A stretch of DNA of 64,000 nucleotides from JBGFRR01 sp041695045 (GCA_041695045.1 JBGFRR010000063.1:1-64000); one strand, 5' to 3'. Numbered from the stretch's first letter, positions 35,212-44,589 are shown. Program-made: numbers and translations. The notes: generated by a model from the letters alone, not told the origin.

Positions 35212-36792
35212 TCACGGTGAAGAAAACAAATTGTATCCATTGGAGCTTATGATATCTTTCAACTCTGGTAGCTCAGTAAGAAGAAACTCAACATTAGCAC
35301 TCGAAAGCTCTTTCGGTTCGAGTTTGTGCAAACCCCCACCGTAAATTCGACCTTCTCCAACAAGAGATTCAGTAGGGATCTTCTTGAATGCCTGCCAGAT
35401 TCGTTCGATGAGATCAAACCAGCTTGCTGCTTCACTCCGTTGAGACTTCGGATAAAGCATGAGATACACATTGGGCGCGATCGCCTTTGAACGGTTAAGA
35501 ATAAATCTAAACGGATTTAGTCGGTCCGCTGTTTGACGTCCCATATATGAACATAAAATTGGAGCAGGTGGTCGAAATTCCTGTGAATACCATGGGGTAC
35601 GATGGCTACAAATATAATGACGGTGAACTTTTCGATCGACTCCCTCTTCATAATACTCCCAGAGTGACGGGTAACGTTGTTTTACTTGAGATTCAGGCAA
35701 CGAACACGATACGAGGAAAAGTTTTTTCTCCAGAATCGGGTTGCCCTGAGAATCTGCCTCAATGATATCTTGTTTGACGTAACGCGGACTTGGAAGTATC
35801 GGGATAAGAAACTGCGAGGGTAGTTTCAACCGTTGTATTTCTTCATCCGACAGAATGAAAAAATCATTAGCTCCAGTTGCTATACCACGCTTGACCTCAA
35901 AGAGATCTCCTAAAGTCAACGCGGGTGGTTTTCGCGATTGTTTTTGTAAGGCTATGCTACTCCATTTGGGCATACTCTTTAACTCACTGATTGGAACCGT
36001 TTTGGACCATTGAGGTTTGGCGAGAGAACCAAACGAAAATTCAACTTTGTCAGTAAGCTGTGGACGTGTTTTCCTAAACCAAACGAGAGACGATGACACC
36101 AGGGCATCATTGAATTGAACTGTTGACGCGTTAAAGCGATGAATCCGCAGCAAAGTGACAGCATTGAGTAAGTATTTCTTTACCTCTCTACCGTACTTGA
36201 CGTCCATAAATTCGCTTGGAATGAGCCAGCAGGCAAAACCAGCATCCTGAAGCCACTCGTGTGCGTAAAGAAGAAAGTAACAGTACAATCCTGCTAATCC
36301 ATTGAGCTTGAATCGAGTAGTTGTTGCTACCAATCTTTGAAGCTTTTGTTTCTCAGACGTTCGAATATGGTGGTGACGAACGTAGGGAGGATTACAGATA
36401 ATAAGATTGGGCTTGAGGTCATCTCGATCAGGCAGCTCGAGTTTAAAGAAATCTTCAATATGGAGTTGCAGGGGATTGCTCGCCCATAATTCGTGAGCCT
36501 TCGCTCCGTAGTGAGCATCAATCTCAATGCCTGTTGCGGATTCGATTTGGTCAAGAGGAAAAACATTCAGCAGTGCTGAATAAAAGGCACCAGTGCCAAA
36601 TGCAGGATCCAAGAAGCGAATCTTAAACCCGCGCGGTAAGAGAGTCTGCGTGGAACGCAGTATCTCTCTGGCCAGCTCAAAGGGAGTCGAGAATTGACCC
36701 AGCTTGTTCCTCTCAGCATGAGTCTTCTTCGAATCAAGTTCGCTCTGAAGATCGAGACGTTGAGACTCAAGAATATGATCCCACGTGTTCAA
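35212..36792 (-). CDS. type II DNA adenine-N6 methyltransferase (SalI/XamI-like)
   Basis: The modification half of a restriction-modification pair, 526 aa. KLGQFSTPFELAREI precedes motif I FLDPAFGTGAFY (about 60-71). Motif IV is NPPYVRHHH (134-142), of the N6-adenine NPPY class. The C-terminal half, with the LFEVKRGIATGANDFF segment, is the likely target-recognition region. It begins 4 bp after the endonuclease gene on the same strand. Base composition is clearly richer in A/T than the surroundings, which suggests acquisition by transfer. Predicted target GTCGAC is inferred from the partner. Confidence 0.88.
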   Translation of the reverse strand: MNTWDHILESQRLDLQSELDSKKTHAERNKLGQFSTPFELAREILRSTQTLLPRGFKIRFLDPAFGTGAFYSALLNVFPLDQIESATGIEIDAHYGAKAHELWASNPLQLHIEDFFKLELPDRDDLKPNLIICNPPYVRHHHIRTSEKQKLQRLVATTTRFKLNGLAGLYCYFLLYAHEWLQDAGFACWLIPSEFMDVKYGREVKKYLLNAVTLLRIHRFNASTVQFNDALVSSSLVWFRKTRPQLTDKVEFSFGSLAKPQWSKTVPISELKSMPKWSSIALQKQSRKPPALTLGDLFEVKRGIATGANDFFILSDEEIQRLKLPSQFLIPILPSPRYVKQDIIEADSQGNPILEKKLFLVSCSLPESQVKQRYPSLWEYYEEGVDRKVHRHYICSHRTPWYSQEFRPPAPILCSYMGRQTADRLNPFRFILNRSKAIAPNVYLMLYPKSQRSEAASWFDLIERIWQAFKKIPTESLVGEGRIYGGGLHKLEPKELSSANVEFLLTELPELKDIISSNGYNLFSSP

Positions 36793-36796
36793 TTTC

Positions 36797-37759
36797 TTAG
36801 ACTCCCAATCTTTTCAGATCATCGATGCGGTGTTCCCAAACCCAGTCTATTCCTTCTGCCGCCTCATAGCCAAGGTAGCCACTATCAAAGTAACCGCAGA
36901 GAAAAAGAATAAATTGAACACCCTCGCCATACGTTACACGTAATTGTACAACTTTTGCAGCTTCTTCCTTTCTTCGTTTATTTGTGTTCGTAAAATCACC
37001 AGCAGATTTAGCTTCCACAAGTATCGGTATCGACCCAGGTTTCGCTTTGTTCGGCATTATGACAACATCTACAGGAATGTTTACTGCGTTAGCGCGATCA
37101 GCCTGCTTCACTGGCACGTTAAATCGAAACGAGAACGTTCCATTGGGCAATTCATGAATTTTCAAACCATGCCGCGGCGGTATGTTGCGATATCCGCGCT
37201 TCTCAAGCCAAGCTTTGATTTTCTTCAATTGTCGCCTTTCTTGAGCATTACGAATTATCGGATCAGCAACGGTACCGCAGAGACGGTCTGCAATAATAGT
37301 TGCTGCACGACGAACGTCTTGCTTCACAGGTGTTTTTGGAGAGTCTATCCACGAAACAATATCTCTATCTGCTAGACGACGGATTACCGTAGCAATCTTT
37401 TTCAGATCCGAAACTATAGTTTGAGGTGCCATCTGAGGCGGGATACGCTCTTCGATCTCCATGCTCTTGACAAGGTTAGATGAGACCCCTGCTAAACCAA
37501 TGAGGCGATCACGGGCAATCGGTGGCGCCGTCGCCATACGCAATATAGATAAAACGCCCGGTTCAGTTCTCAGAATGCTCGGAGAAATGTCAGCCAAGTT
37601 TTTGGTTCGCACCAAAGCGGATTCAACTTTCTGAGCTGTTTCCTCTCTCGTTGCTCGATAGGTTTTCGGAGCAAAACGCAAGAACCACCTGTTGTAATAA
37701 TCAACCGACTGAGCTATATCAGTCTTCCATTTGTTCGGCTCATCGGAATTTATTGGCAT
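36797..37759 (-). CDS. XamI-family type II restriction endonuclease
   Basis: A 320-aa predicted endonuclease, upstream partner of the methyltransferase. The C-terminal third reads NIPVDVVIMPNKAK, then ILVEAKSAGDFTNTNKRRKEEA, giving the D...ExK layout of PD-(D/E)XK nucleases. It ends with FLCGYFDSGYLGYEAAEGID and WVWEHRIDDL, which I recognise from the XamI family (GTCGAC). The frame appears intact, with no stop or shift. It is A/T-rich like the methylase. No controller (C) gene is visible. Confidence 0.82.
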   Translation of the reverse strand: MPINSDEPNKWKTDIAQSVDYYNRWFLRFAPKTYRATREETAQKVESALVRTKNLADISPSILRTEPGVLSILRMATAPPIARDRLIGLAGVSSNLVKSMEIEERIPPQMAPQTIVSDLKKIATVIRRLADRDIVSWIDSPKTPVKQDVRRAATIIADRLCGTVADPIIRNAQERRQLKKIKAWLEKRGYRNIPPRHGLKIHELPNGTFSFRFNVPVKQADRANAVNIPVDVVIMPNKAKPGSIPILVEAKSAGDFTNTNKRRKEEAAKVVQLRVTYGEGVQFILFLCGYFDSGYLGYEAAEGIDWVWEHRIDDLKRLGV

Positions 37760-37782
37760 CTCAAGTGTGTCCGGTTTTTCAA

Positions 37783-38808
37783 TTACCGTTTTGTTCTACC
37801 CTTCCACACGGCGTAGTTCTTTCGAATGTCTTCCAGTACTTCCTTGTCGATAAGATGGTCGTTCCGAATGCGTACGTCGTAGTTTTCCCATCCCATGAAA
37901 TCCTGCAAAGCCTTCTTGGTCATTTCATCGAACTTCCCATTGACCGGTCCTTCATAAAACACGAATCCTTTATACGCCTTATCGCTCATGATCTGCTGCA
38001 GCTCGCTACACATTTTCTCGTCGATGGGAATCAGGTTGTGCGGCTCCGAGCGAAAGAAATAGAGCTTGTGGAGTTGATACAGCCGCTCCAGCTCCTGTAA
38101 CGGCTTGGGGTGGTCGTAGATGCTGATGTCGATAAAGTCGTCGGTGGTTCCATCATAGCCGGCGCCTTTGCGTTTCACAACGAGCGCGGCAGACTGCTCA
38201 CCGCGTCGGTCTCCGCCCGCTTTACCGCCCGCGACGAGCGCAGCAAGAAGCTTTTCCGCGAGCGAACCTTTCGTCTGTGTGAAGGTTTGGGCCATCGCTT
38301 CGACGGTTTCCTTCCCCACCAGGATATTGCCCTGAGCCGCAAAGTCTCTGCCGGTGATCAGCGCTCCTTTTCCGCCGAACGACGATGACGTCATCCCACC
38401 CGCCCAATCGAAACACTCGGCGCCCGTCCAGCTTGCGGCATTGCCTCTCGCATCCACGATGCCAACCTGCCGGATATCCCGCGCACTGTCGTTGGCGATC
38501 AGAATGCGTAGCGTCTCCTCCGCAGTTGCACCGTTCTTCATCAAGGCAAGCCCCTTCGAGCCGTACGAGACATTGACGAACGACTGCGTCGCAATCGCTC
38601 CGACGCCCACTTCCATCCACGGGACAACGGGCCGGACGTTCGGAAACTTCGATTGCACCGCAACGCCTACATCTCCATTCTCCAGATCAACAGCAGCAAT
38701 GGAGAATGTTGCAACTAACGGATCGAGAGAATGCCGGTCGGTGCGTATCACCACACCGACGAACACAGCAACAACGACAGCACTGAGGAACATCTGCAAG
38801 GCACGCAT
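37783..38808 (-). CDS. DUF1028 family protein, exported
   Basis: A 341-aa protein of unknown function with an Ntn-hydrolase-like DUF1028 domain. After the hydrophobic start MRALQMFLSAVVVAVFVGVVI comes LVATFSIAAVDLENGDVGVAVQSKFPNV, then GVGAIATQSFVNVSYGSKGLALMKNG and AAQGNILVGKETVEAMAQTF. The DIYDHP-like segment (DISIYDHPKPLQELERL) ends the domain, and about 90 residues follow. The start was placed at the ATG at 38808; the frame is open further upstream. The R-M island begins 23 bp after its stop. Confidence 0.8.
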   Translation of the reverse strand: MRALQMFLSAVVVAVFVGVVIRTDRHSLDPLVATFSIAAVDLENGDVGVAVQSKFPNVRPVVPWMEVGVGAIATQSFVNVSYGSKGLALMKNGATAEETLRILIANDSARDIRQVGIVDARGNAASWTGAECFDWAGGMTSSSFGGKGALITGRDFAAQGNILVGKETVEAMAQTFTQTKGSLAEKLLAALVAGGKAGGDRRGEQSAALVVKRKGAGYDGTTDDFIDISIYDHPKPLQELERLYQLHKLYFFRSEPHNLIPIDEKMCSELQQIMSDKAYKGFVFYEGPVNGKFDEMTKKALQDFMGWENYDVRIRNDHLIDKEVLEDIRKNYAVWKGRTKR

Positions 38809-38927
38809 GACACGAGACCCGATGTGATGATGAATTGTGGGGGACCTCAGAATGACATTGGGGTGGAAACCAGCCGGAATATAGACAGAAAAATCTATGG
38901 ACACAAAGAGAGGAGCGTTGTGCGGTG

Positions 38928-40289
38928 TTATGCGCCTATCTTCTTGAGCCGAACGGCGAAGCTCCCATCCATGCCGTGCTTGTGCGGCCATGTTTCGACG
39001 TAACCGTCCGGATGGACAAGGTCGGAATGGATGAATTGTTGCGCGGGGTCAATGTTGAACTCCGGATGAACAGCAAGGAACTCACGCACAAGGTCGATGT
39101 TCTCTTCCGGCTCCGTGGTACATGTGCTGTAGACTAACACTCCTCCGGGCTTGACGAGCGAGGCAGCGTTTTCGAGAATGCTATGCTGGATGCGTGTGAG
39201 CGTAGGAAGGTCTTCCGGTTCGCGCTTCCACTTGGCATCCGGCTTTTTCGCGAGCACGCCAAGACCCGAGCACGGTGCATCGGCCAATACCCTGTCTGCG
39301 GGCGGCAGATGGATTTCCGACGCATCGCCGGCGATAAAATGCGCGTTAGCGATGCCGTGCCGCTGGCATGCAGAGCGCACGAGATTGAGGCGCGTTTCGT
39401 ACCGGTCCACCGACATAATCTCCCCGATGTTCCGCATTAGCTCGCCGATGTACGTTGTTTTCCCGCCGGGTGCGGCGCAGAGGTCAAGCACGCGATCGCC
39501 GGGCTTAGGGTCGAGCAGCTTCACGGCCAGGCCGGCGCTTTCATCCTGCACGCCGAAGAAACCCTGCTGGAACATCTCCGAGTCTCCGATGTTCGCCATG
39601 TGCTGAACGCGCACAAAGCAATCGAGATAGGCCGACTTGGTAAAGACAATTTGATGTTGCTCCAGCAGATTAAGGAAGTAGGTGAAGTCGATTTTCAGGC
39701 GGTTCACGCGAAGCGTGAGGTCGGGGCGGCGGTTATTTGCAGCGAGCAGCGCACGAGTCTCATCGAAGCCGAAACGCTCCACCCAACGCTTCACAAGCCA
39801 TGCGGGATGGGATTCCACCACGGCGAGATGCTGAACCGGATCCTCTTGCACCTCTGGATACCGAAGGTTTTCGATATTGCGGATGATGTGCCGGAGGACG
39901 GCATTGACGAGGTCTGCAACCTTTTGGCCGCGCAGTCGCTTGATGAACTCGACTGCCTCGTTGACAGCGGCGGAATGCGGTACACGATCGAGGAGAAGAA
40001 TCTGATACAGCGCAACACGGAGGCAGTTTTTGATGTTGGTTTCTGCCTTCGTGAAGTTCCCGTGGAAAAAGCCGGTCAGCAGCCAGTCGAGCTTGTTCCG
40101 CCACCGGATGACGCCGGTGACGATTTCGGTCATTAGCCCTTTGTCAAGCTCGTTCATCTCAGCGGAACGGAGCTCGGCGTCCATCATCCGGTCGAGGTAC
40201 GAATCCGAACGGTCGACCCGGTTGAGGATTTTGACTGCCGTGCCGCGCGGGCCGGCGTAGAGATTGACGTGTTCGAGTTGTTCTGCCAT
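38928..40289 (-). CDS. rsmB: 16S rRNA (cytosine-C5)-methyltransferase RsmB
   Basis: Methylates C967 of 16S rRNA with SAM. The 453 aa have an N-terminal NusB-like domain (about 1-150, TAVKILNRVDRSDSYLDRMMD, VALYQILLLDRVPHSAAVNEAVEF) and a Rossmann catalytic domain. VLDLCAAPGGKTTYIGELM binds SAM, ADAPCSGLGVLAKKPDAKW is motif IV, and VYSTCTTEPEENIDLV has the catalytic Cys. It starts 2 bp after the GlmU-like gene, in the nagB-GlmU-like-rsmB run. Confidence 0.94.
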   Translation of the reverse strand: MAEQLEHVNLYAGPRGTAVKILNRVDRSDSYLDRMMDAELRSAEMNELDKGLMTEIVTGVIRWRNKLDWLLTGFFHGNFTKAETNIKNCLRVALYQILLLDRVPHSAAVNEAVEFIKRLRGQKVADLVNAVLRHIIRNIENLRYPEVQEDPVQHLAVVESHPAWLVKRWVERFGFDETRALLAANNRRPDLTLRVNRLKIDFTYFLNLLEQHQIVFTKSAYLDCFVRVQHMANIGDSEMFQQGFFGVQDESAGLAVKLLDPKPGDRVLDLCAAPGGKTTYIGELMRNIGEIMSVDRYETRLNLVRSACQRHGIANAHFIAGDASEIHLPPADRVLADAPCSGLGVLAKKPDAKWKREPEDLPTLTRIQHSILENAASLVKPGGVLVYSTCTTEPEENIDLVREFLAVHPEFNIDPAQQFIHSDLVHPDGYVETWPHKHGMDGSFAVRLKKIGA

Positions 40290-40291
40290 CG

Positions 40292-41557
40292 TTACTTCGG
40301 CATGCCCTGGCGACGGCGTTCGTCGCTGGTGAGATCAAAGATTTTCCGGAAGAGTATTTCTTCGGTGGCCGTCAGTTCAATGTTCCGTCGCGCCATTATT
40401 CGCCGCGCTACGTCAATGGCACGGTCGATGCTGAATGTGGTGAAGGTCTCGCCTGCCGCACCCCATGAGAACGAGGGAACGTACTTCGGCGGAAAGCCGT
40501 AGCCAAAAATGTTGGATGAAACGCCGACCACCGTGCCGGTGTTGAACATCGAATTAATGGCGCTCTTCGAGTGGTCTCCCATCGTCATGCCAACGAACTG
40601 CAGCCCGGTATCGATCTGCTCGGAGCCGATCTGCACTTTGACGCGGCCGTAGTTGTTCTTCAGGTCGCTGTTGTTTGTATCGGCTCCAAGATTCACCCAC
40701 GCACCGATATAGGAGTGGCCGAGGAATCCGGCGTGCTGCTTGTTCGAGTAGCCATGGATGATTGTGTCTTCCACTTCCCCACCGACTTTGCACATCGGAC
40801 CGATGGTGGTGTTCTTGTAGATAAGCGCGCCCCCTTTCACCCACGAACCGTCGCCGATGTAGGCCGGACCGATAATCATGGCATGCGGAAAGACGCGAAC
40901 GTTGCGACCGATATAGATTGGGCCTTCTTCGGCGTCTAACACAGTTCCCGGCTTGACCGTCGCTCCTTCAGCAATCACGATTCCCTTCTTGTTGAGCAGG
41001 TAAACACCCGGATAGACTTTCCCTCGTTTCGCGGTGTGCCGTTTCTTGCCGACCAGCTCCGCAAAATCGCGCTGTAGCCCTTGACCATTCCAACGCACCA
41101 GATCCCACGGATAGGAAATCAACTCTGCATCGACCTCCTGCCGCGGTAGGCCGTCAAATGCAGAGATTGAAAGCGGTTCGTTCAGTTTCTCCCTCAGTTT
41201 TGTCAATCGTGTCCCGCTCACACGCACGGCAACGAAATCGTCTTTGTGCATGAACACGACATCGTGTTTCGTCCGAAAGCTACGCGCAAAATCCCCATGC
41301 GCAATCACGCGGCCGTTCACAAAGAGACACTCATGGGAAGGAACTTCATTGACGCGCATGCCGGGGTTACGCAGTCTCATATACTCTGCAAGATAGCCTC
41401 TGCAGTGAAGCGTAACGGTAGCCTTAGGGAAGCGGCGGATGATTTTCTCTTTCAGCGAGCTGATACCGCAGCGAAGGTTGTACACAGGCCGGAAAAACAC
41501 CAGCGGTAAAAGCCGGGCATAGCGATTGTCTTCAAAGATGCAGACTGTGTCGGCCAT
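40292..41557 (-). CDS. GlmU-like sugar nucleotidyltransferase
   Basis: A 421-aa protein of the GlmU-like family common in Bacteroidetes-type genomes. The N-terminal half (CIFEDNRYARLLPLVFFRPVYNLRCGISSLKEKI) is a divergent nucleotidyltransferase domain lacking the classic GxGTR loop. The C-terminal half has left-handed beta-helix repeats (about 215-370, IVIAEGATVKPGTVLDAEEGPIYIG). Likely acts on an amino-sugar phosphate, which fits the adjacent nagB; the substrate is unproven. Gaps to nagB and rsmB are 4 and 2 bp. Confidence 0.82.
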   Translation of the reverse strand: MADTVCIFEDNRYARLLPLVFFRPVYNLRCGISSLKEKIIRRFPKATVTLHCRGYLAEYMRLRNPGMRVNEVPSHECLFVNGRVIAHGDFARSFRTKHDVVFMHKDDFVAVRVSGTRLTKLREKLNEPLSISAFDGLPRQEVDAELISYPWDLVRWNGQGLQRDFAELVGKKRHTAKRGKVYPGVYLLNKKGIVIAEGATVKPGTVLDAEEGPIYIGRNVRVFPHAMIIGPAYIGDGSWVKGGALIYKNTTIGPMCKVGGEVEDTIIHGYSNKQHAGFLGHSYIGAWVNLGADTNNSDLKNNYGRVKVQIGSEQIDTGLQFVGMTMGDHSKSAINSMFNTGTVVGVSSNIFGYGFPPKYVPSFSWGAAGETFTTFSIDRAIDVARRIMARRNIELTATEEILFRKIFDLTSDERRRQGMPK

Positions 41558-41561
41558 GCGG

Positions 41562-42305
41562 TTACCCGGGGAATTGATGCGTGAGCTTCGACGCAGCCTC
41601 TGTGTCGAGAACGACGTAGGCCTTGCGATGCATTTGAATGATCGACGCCGGCACCATCCCGGTGATGGGGCCCTCGACGGCAGCCCTCACGGCGTCCGCC
41701 TTGCTCGTCTTGTTGGCTAACAGGATGACCTCTTTGGCCTCCATAATCGTCCCGATGCCCATGGTGATGGCCAGCCGTGGGACCTCATCGATGCTCTTGA
41801 AGAACCGCGCATTGTCCTTCATCGTTTGTTCGGTCAGCGTCTTGATGCGCGTGCGCGAGCCTAACGACGACCCAGGCTCGTTGAACGCAATATGGCCGTT
41901 CGCTCCGATGCCGAGAATCTGCAAGTCAATTCCTCCCCACCGCATGATCTCGTTATCGTACCACTCGCAGTGCGCTTCGACGTCGTTGGCCATGCCGTCC
42001 GGCACGTGAATGAAGCGCGGGTCGATATCGATGTGCTTGAAGAGATTCTCCCACATGAAAAAGTAGTAACTCTGGTCGTGCGTGCGCGGCAGGCCGACGT
42101 ATTCATCGAGGTTGAATGTAGTAACTTTGGAAAAGCTAAGCCCCTCTTCCTTGTGCATGCGAATGAGTTCCCTGTACAAGCCCAGCGGCGTACTGCCCGT
42201 CGCCAGGCCGAGCACAAGGTTAGGTTTTTTCCTGATGCGGTCTGCAACAATCTTGGCCGCTTCCTTGCTCATCTCGTCGTACGAATCTCTGATGATGACA
42301 AGCAT
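41562..42305 (-). CDS. nagB: glucosamine-6-phosphate deaminase
   Basis: Interconverts glucosamine 6-phosphate with fructose 6-phosphate plus ammonia. The 247-aa product shows LVLGLATGSTPLGLYREL, TTFNLDEYVGLPRTHDQSYYFFMWENLF, GIDLQILGIGANGHIAFNEPGSS and the MGIGTIMEAKEVILLANK region. All are family motifs, including the catalytic Asp and His. The ATG at 42305 gives MLVIIRDSYDEMSKEAA. It heads the nagB-GlmU-like-rsmB run, downstream of the rpmE terminator. Confidence 0.94.
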   Translation of the reverse strand: MLVIIRDSYDEMSKEAAKIVADRIRKKPNLVLGLATGSTPLGLYRELIRMHKEEGLSFSKVTTFNLDEYVGLPRTHDQSYYFFMWENLFKHIDIDPRFIHVPDGMANDVEAHCEWYDNEIMRWGGIDLQILGIGANGHIAFNEPGSSLGSRTRIKTLTEQTMKDNARFFKSIDEVPRLAITMGIGTIMEAKEVILLANKTSKADAVRAAVEGPITGMVPASIIQMHRKAYVVLDTEAASKLTHQFPG

Positions 42306-42360
42306 GGGAACCCTCCGGTACGAGTGGGACGATGGGGTGAGAGAACGACAGCAGAGAAAT

Positions 42361-42395
42361 GAAAAAGCGGAATGCATCTTCTCAATACATTCCGC
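42361..42395 (-). terminator. rho-independent terminator after rpmE
   Basis: On the - strand an 8-bp stem GCGGAATG/CATTCCGC (42388-42395 and 42367-42374) is followed by TTTTTC (42366-42361). Confidence 0.75.
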
Positions 42396-42417
42396 CCGAT
42401 TCGGTCATCAACAGACG

Positions 42418-42648
42418 TCACGCCCCGGATGCCGCATTGGCTTTCTCCTGCTTTTTCGCATACTTCCGGTTGAAGCGCTCCACACGTCCTGCGGAATCCA
42501 CGAGCTTCTGCTTGCCCGTGTAGTATGGATGGCAGGCCGAACAGATTTCGACGTGCAGGTTTCCAACGGTTGAACGCGTTTCGAACGTGTTACCGCAGAC
42601 GCAGGTGACGATGGCTTTTTTATACGGTGGATGAATTCCCGGCTTCAT
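42418..42648 (-). CDS. rpmE: 50S ribosomal protein L31
   Basis: A 76-aa large-subunit protein at the intersubunit bridge. [20 protein letters not shown] followed by [31 protein letters not shown] is diagnostic. CVC and CSAC cysteines make a zinc site (C+ form). AAGGAG precedes the ATG. It has its own promoter (42676-42704) and terminator. Confidence 0.96.
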   Translation of the reverse strand: MKPGIHPPYKKAIVTCVCGNTFETRSTVGNLHVEICSACHPYYTGKQKLVDSAGRVERFNRKYAKKQEKANAASGA

Positions 42649-42675
42649 GAAAACACTCCTTCAACGTGCGGTACC

Positions 42676-42704
42676 AAGATACCCAAATTCGCGGCGAGTT
42701 GCAA
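42676..42704 (-). promoter_or_regulatory. promoter of rpmE
   Basis: On the - strand TTGCAA (42704-42699), a 17-nt spacer and TATCTT (42681-42676). The start would be near 42669, giving a leader of about 20 nt with AAGGAG. Confidence 0.6.
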
Positions 42705-42869
42705 AGGGTTTTTCATGGAGGGCCGCTTCCCTGAATCCGATATAGAAACGTACAGGAACAGGAGGTTATGCATTCGTGGAAAGTGCGTGGAGTCGAAATC
42801 ACGGCCTATGCGTAGCAAGCGATGGCGTGCGTTCAATTCTTGGCGCACCCCCGTTTACCGTCAAATTTC

Positions 42870-42898
42870 TTGATAATCACCCGTTAATTGGTTAGATT
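42870..42898 (+). promoter_or_regulatory. candidate promoter of the porQ-like gene
   Basis: TTGATA (42870-42875), a 17-nt spacer and TAGATT (42893-42898). The start would fall just before the ATG at 42907, so the mRNA may be nearly leaderless; no Shine-Dalgarno is visible. Confidence 0.4.
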
Positions 42899-42906
42899 GG
42901 CGTGCG

Positions 42907-43839
42907 ATGAGGTTTTTGATTCTTACATGTGCGTCGGTTGTTTGCCTTTCTCCTTTTCTTTCCGCGCAGGGGACGTACGAGTTCCTCCGCAACGACGTCG
43001 GCGCACGCGCCGCAGCCCTCAACGGCAGCTTCGTCTCCATGACGGACGATCCGAACCTCCTGTTCTACAATCCGGGCGCACTTCCTACGCTGAGCCGCAC
43101 AAAAGGCTCGCTCAATTACTTCAAGCATCTGCTCGATGTCAACGCCGGAAGCATTTCCTACGCGCAAACACTCGAAGGCATCGGCACGATTGCGGGGGGA
43201 TTGATGTTCGTGGACTACGGCTCATTCACCGAGACCGATGCGTCGATGAACATCGTCGGAGAGTTCGGGGCGCGGGACCTTGCACTCGTTGCGGGAATCG
43301 GGATGGAGGTGGAGGAAAACCTGTTTGCAGGCGTGAGTCTCAAGGGAATCTATTCCTCCATCGCAGGTTATCGTTCCGGTGCACTAGCTGCCGACCTCGG
43401 CATGCTCTATCAGATTCCCGAAGAGATGATAACCATCGGCGTTGCTGTGTTAAACATCGGCTCGCAACTCAACGCGTACGCAACCACACGTGAAGCCCTG
43501 CCGTTGGATGTCAGAATTGGAATTACAAAACGGCCTGAGCATCTCCCCGTGTACCTCAACCTCAACTTTCACAAATTGAACGAACCGCACAGCAATCTCT
43601 TCCATCGCTTCCGCTCGTTTACCATGGGGACTGAGTTTCTGATGAGCGACGCCGTGCGACTAAGGATCGGCTATAACAACGAGAAGCGGCGGGAACTGAA
43701 AATCGGGACGGGGCCGGGCTTAGCGGGATTCTCACTCGGCGGCGGGATTCTCTATCAGGATTACCTCATCGACTACGCATACAACTCCTACGGTAAGATT
43801 GGCGGCATGCACCGTATCTCCATCACCACCAATCTGTAA
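42907..43839 (+). CDS. PorV/PorQ family outer-membrane protein
   Basis: A 310-aa predicted outer-membrane beta-barrel of the PorV/PorQ group, associated with type IX secretion in Bacteroidetes-type bacteria. The signal peptide is MRFLILTCASVVCLSPFLSA, cut before QG. The mature start YEFLRNDVGARAAALNGSFVSMTDDPNLLFYNPGAL is typical, and alternating hydrophobic strands follow. The C-terminus GGMHRISITTNL ends in a strand. It is the only + strand gene between 16.6 and 53.4 kb, and ends 3 bp from the convergent ZIP gene. Confidence 0.85.
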   Translation: MRFLILTCASVVCLSPFLSAQGTYEFLRNDVGARAAALNGSFVSMTDDPNLLFYNPGALPTLSRTKGSLNYFKHLLDVNAGSISYAQTLEGIGTIAGGLMFVDYGSFTETDASMNIVGEFGARDLALVAGIGMEVEENLFAGVSLKGIYSSIAGYRSGALAADLGMLYQIPEEMITIGVAVLNIGSQLNAYATTREALPLDVRIGITKRPEHLPVYLNLNFHKLNEPHSNLFHRFRSFTMGTEFLMSDAVRLRIGYNNEKRRELKIGTGPGLAGFSLGGGILYQDYLIDYAYNSYGKIGGMHRISITTNL

Positions 43840-43842
43840 TTC

Positions 43843-44589
43843 CTACCCTAACAATCCTTCCAACAATCGCTCGCTGATGTAGAAGAGCAGCATCCCCACG
43901 AACACGATGAGCGGCGGAAGTCTGCTCTCCGACCTGTTGATCTCCGGAATCAAATCGCTCGCTCCCACATACATTGCTGCACCGGCCGAGATGGCAAACG
44001 CGATCCCGGTGATTTCCCTGCTGACCGAGGTGAGCACGAGGACGAAGCTCGCCCCAAGCATCGTCGCCACACCGATGCACACTGCCCCAAGCAAAACGTG
44101 CTTGCGCGAGTATCCCGCCGCCAGCATGATGGATCCGATGGTGAGGCCTTCGGGAACTTTGTGGAGTAACACCGCCACAAAGATGAGCAAGCCGAGAAGA
44201 AAATCGAATTGCATGCCGACGGAAATCGAGAAGCCATCGAAGAATGCGTGAATGAACAGACCGGTGAGCGCTGAAATGCTGGCAACCTTCGAGACCATGA
44301 CGTGCGTATGAGTTTCCTCGCCGAAGTGGAAATGGCCGACGAGCGTATGCTCGAAAAAATGGATCAGGGCGAAGCCGATCATGAGATAGAGCGCCGCTTC
44401 TTCTCCGAGCGCATCGATCGCCGCAGGGATGAGCTTGAGAAAAACGAGCGCGATAACGAAACCCGCTCCAAGGGCGAGCAGCGTTTCCTGGGTGTGTTTT
44501 GGCCAGGTGCGTCGCAGAACGATGATTACACCGCCGAGGATTTCGGCACACGCCGCTGCGAGGCCGAAGAGAAGGATGGTCGTTGTCAT
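43843..44589 (-). CDS. ZIP family metal transporter
   Basis: A 248-aa inner-membrane transporter with about eight hydrophobic segments, probably for Zn2+, Fe2+ or another divalent metal. LIHFFEHTLVGHFHFGEETHTH is a histidine-rich loop. ALTGLFIHAFFDGFSISVGMQ and LLHKVPEGLTIGSIMLAAGY are the paired metal-site helices. The start ATG follows the stop of the TPR gene directly. It is the last gene of the glyS-TPR-ZIP run. Confidence 0.9.
   Translation of the reverse strand: MTTTILLFGLAAACAEILGGVIIVLRRTWPKHTQETLLALGAGFVIALVFLKLIPAAIDALGEEAALYLMIGFALIHFFEHTLVGHFHFGEETHTHVMVSKVASISALTGLFIHAFFDGFSISVGMQFDFLLGLLIFVAVLLHKVPEGLTIGSIMLAAGYSRKHVLLGAVCIGVATMLGASFVLVLTSVSREITGIAFAISAGAAMYVGASDLIPEINRSESRLPPLIVFVGMLLFYISERLLEGLLG

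Noticed and set aside
35212..37759. A larger defence island or integrated phage around the R-M pair
   Set aside because: No integrase, transposase, phage gene or attachment repeat flanks it; only the two R-M genes differ in composition.
42907..43839. A full type IX secretion locus
   Set aside because: Only one PorV/PorQ-type protein is present; no other T9SS genes are nearby, so no secretion cluster is claimed.
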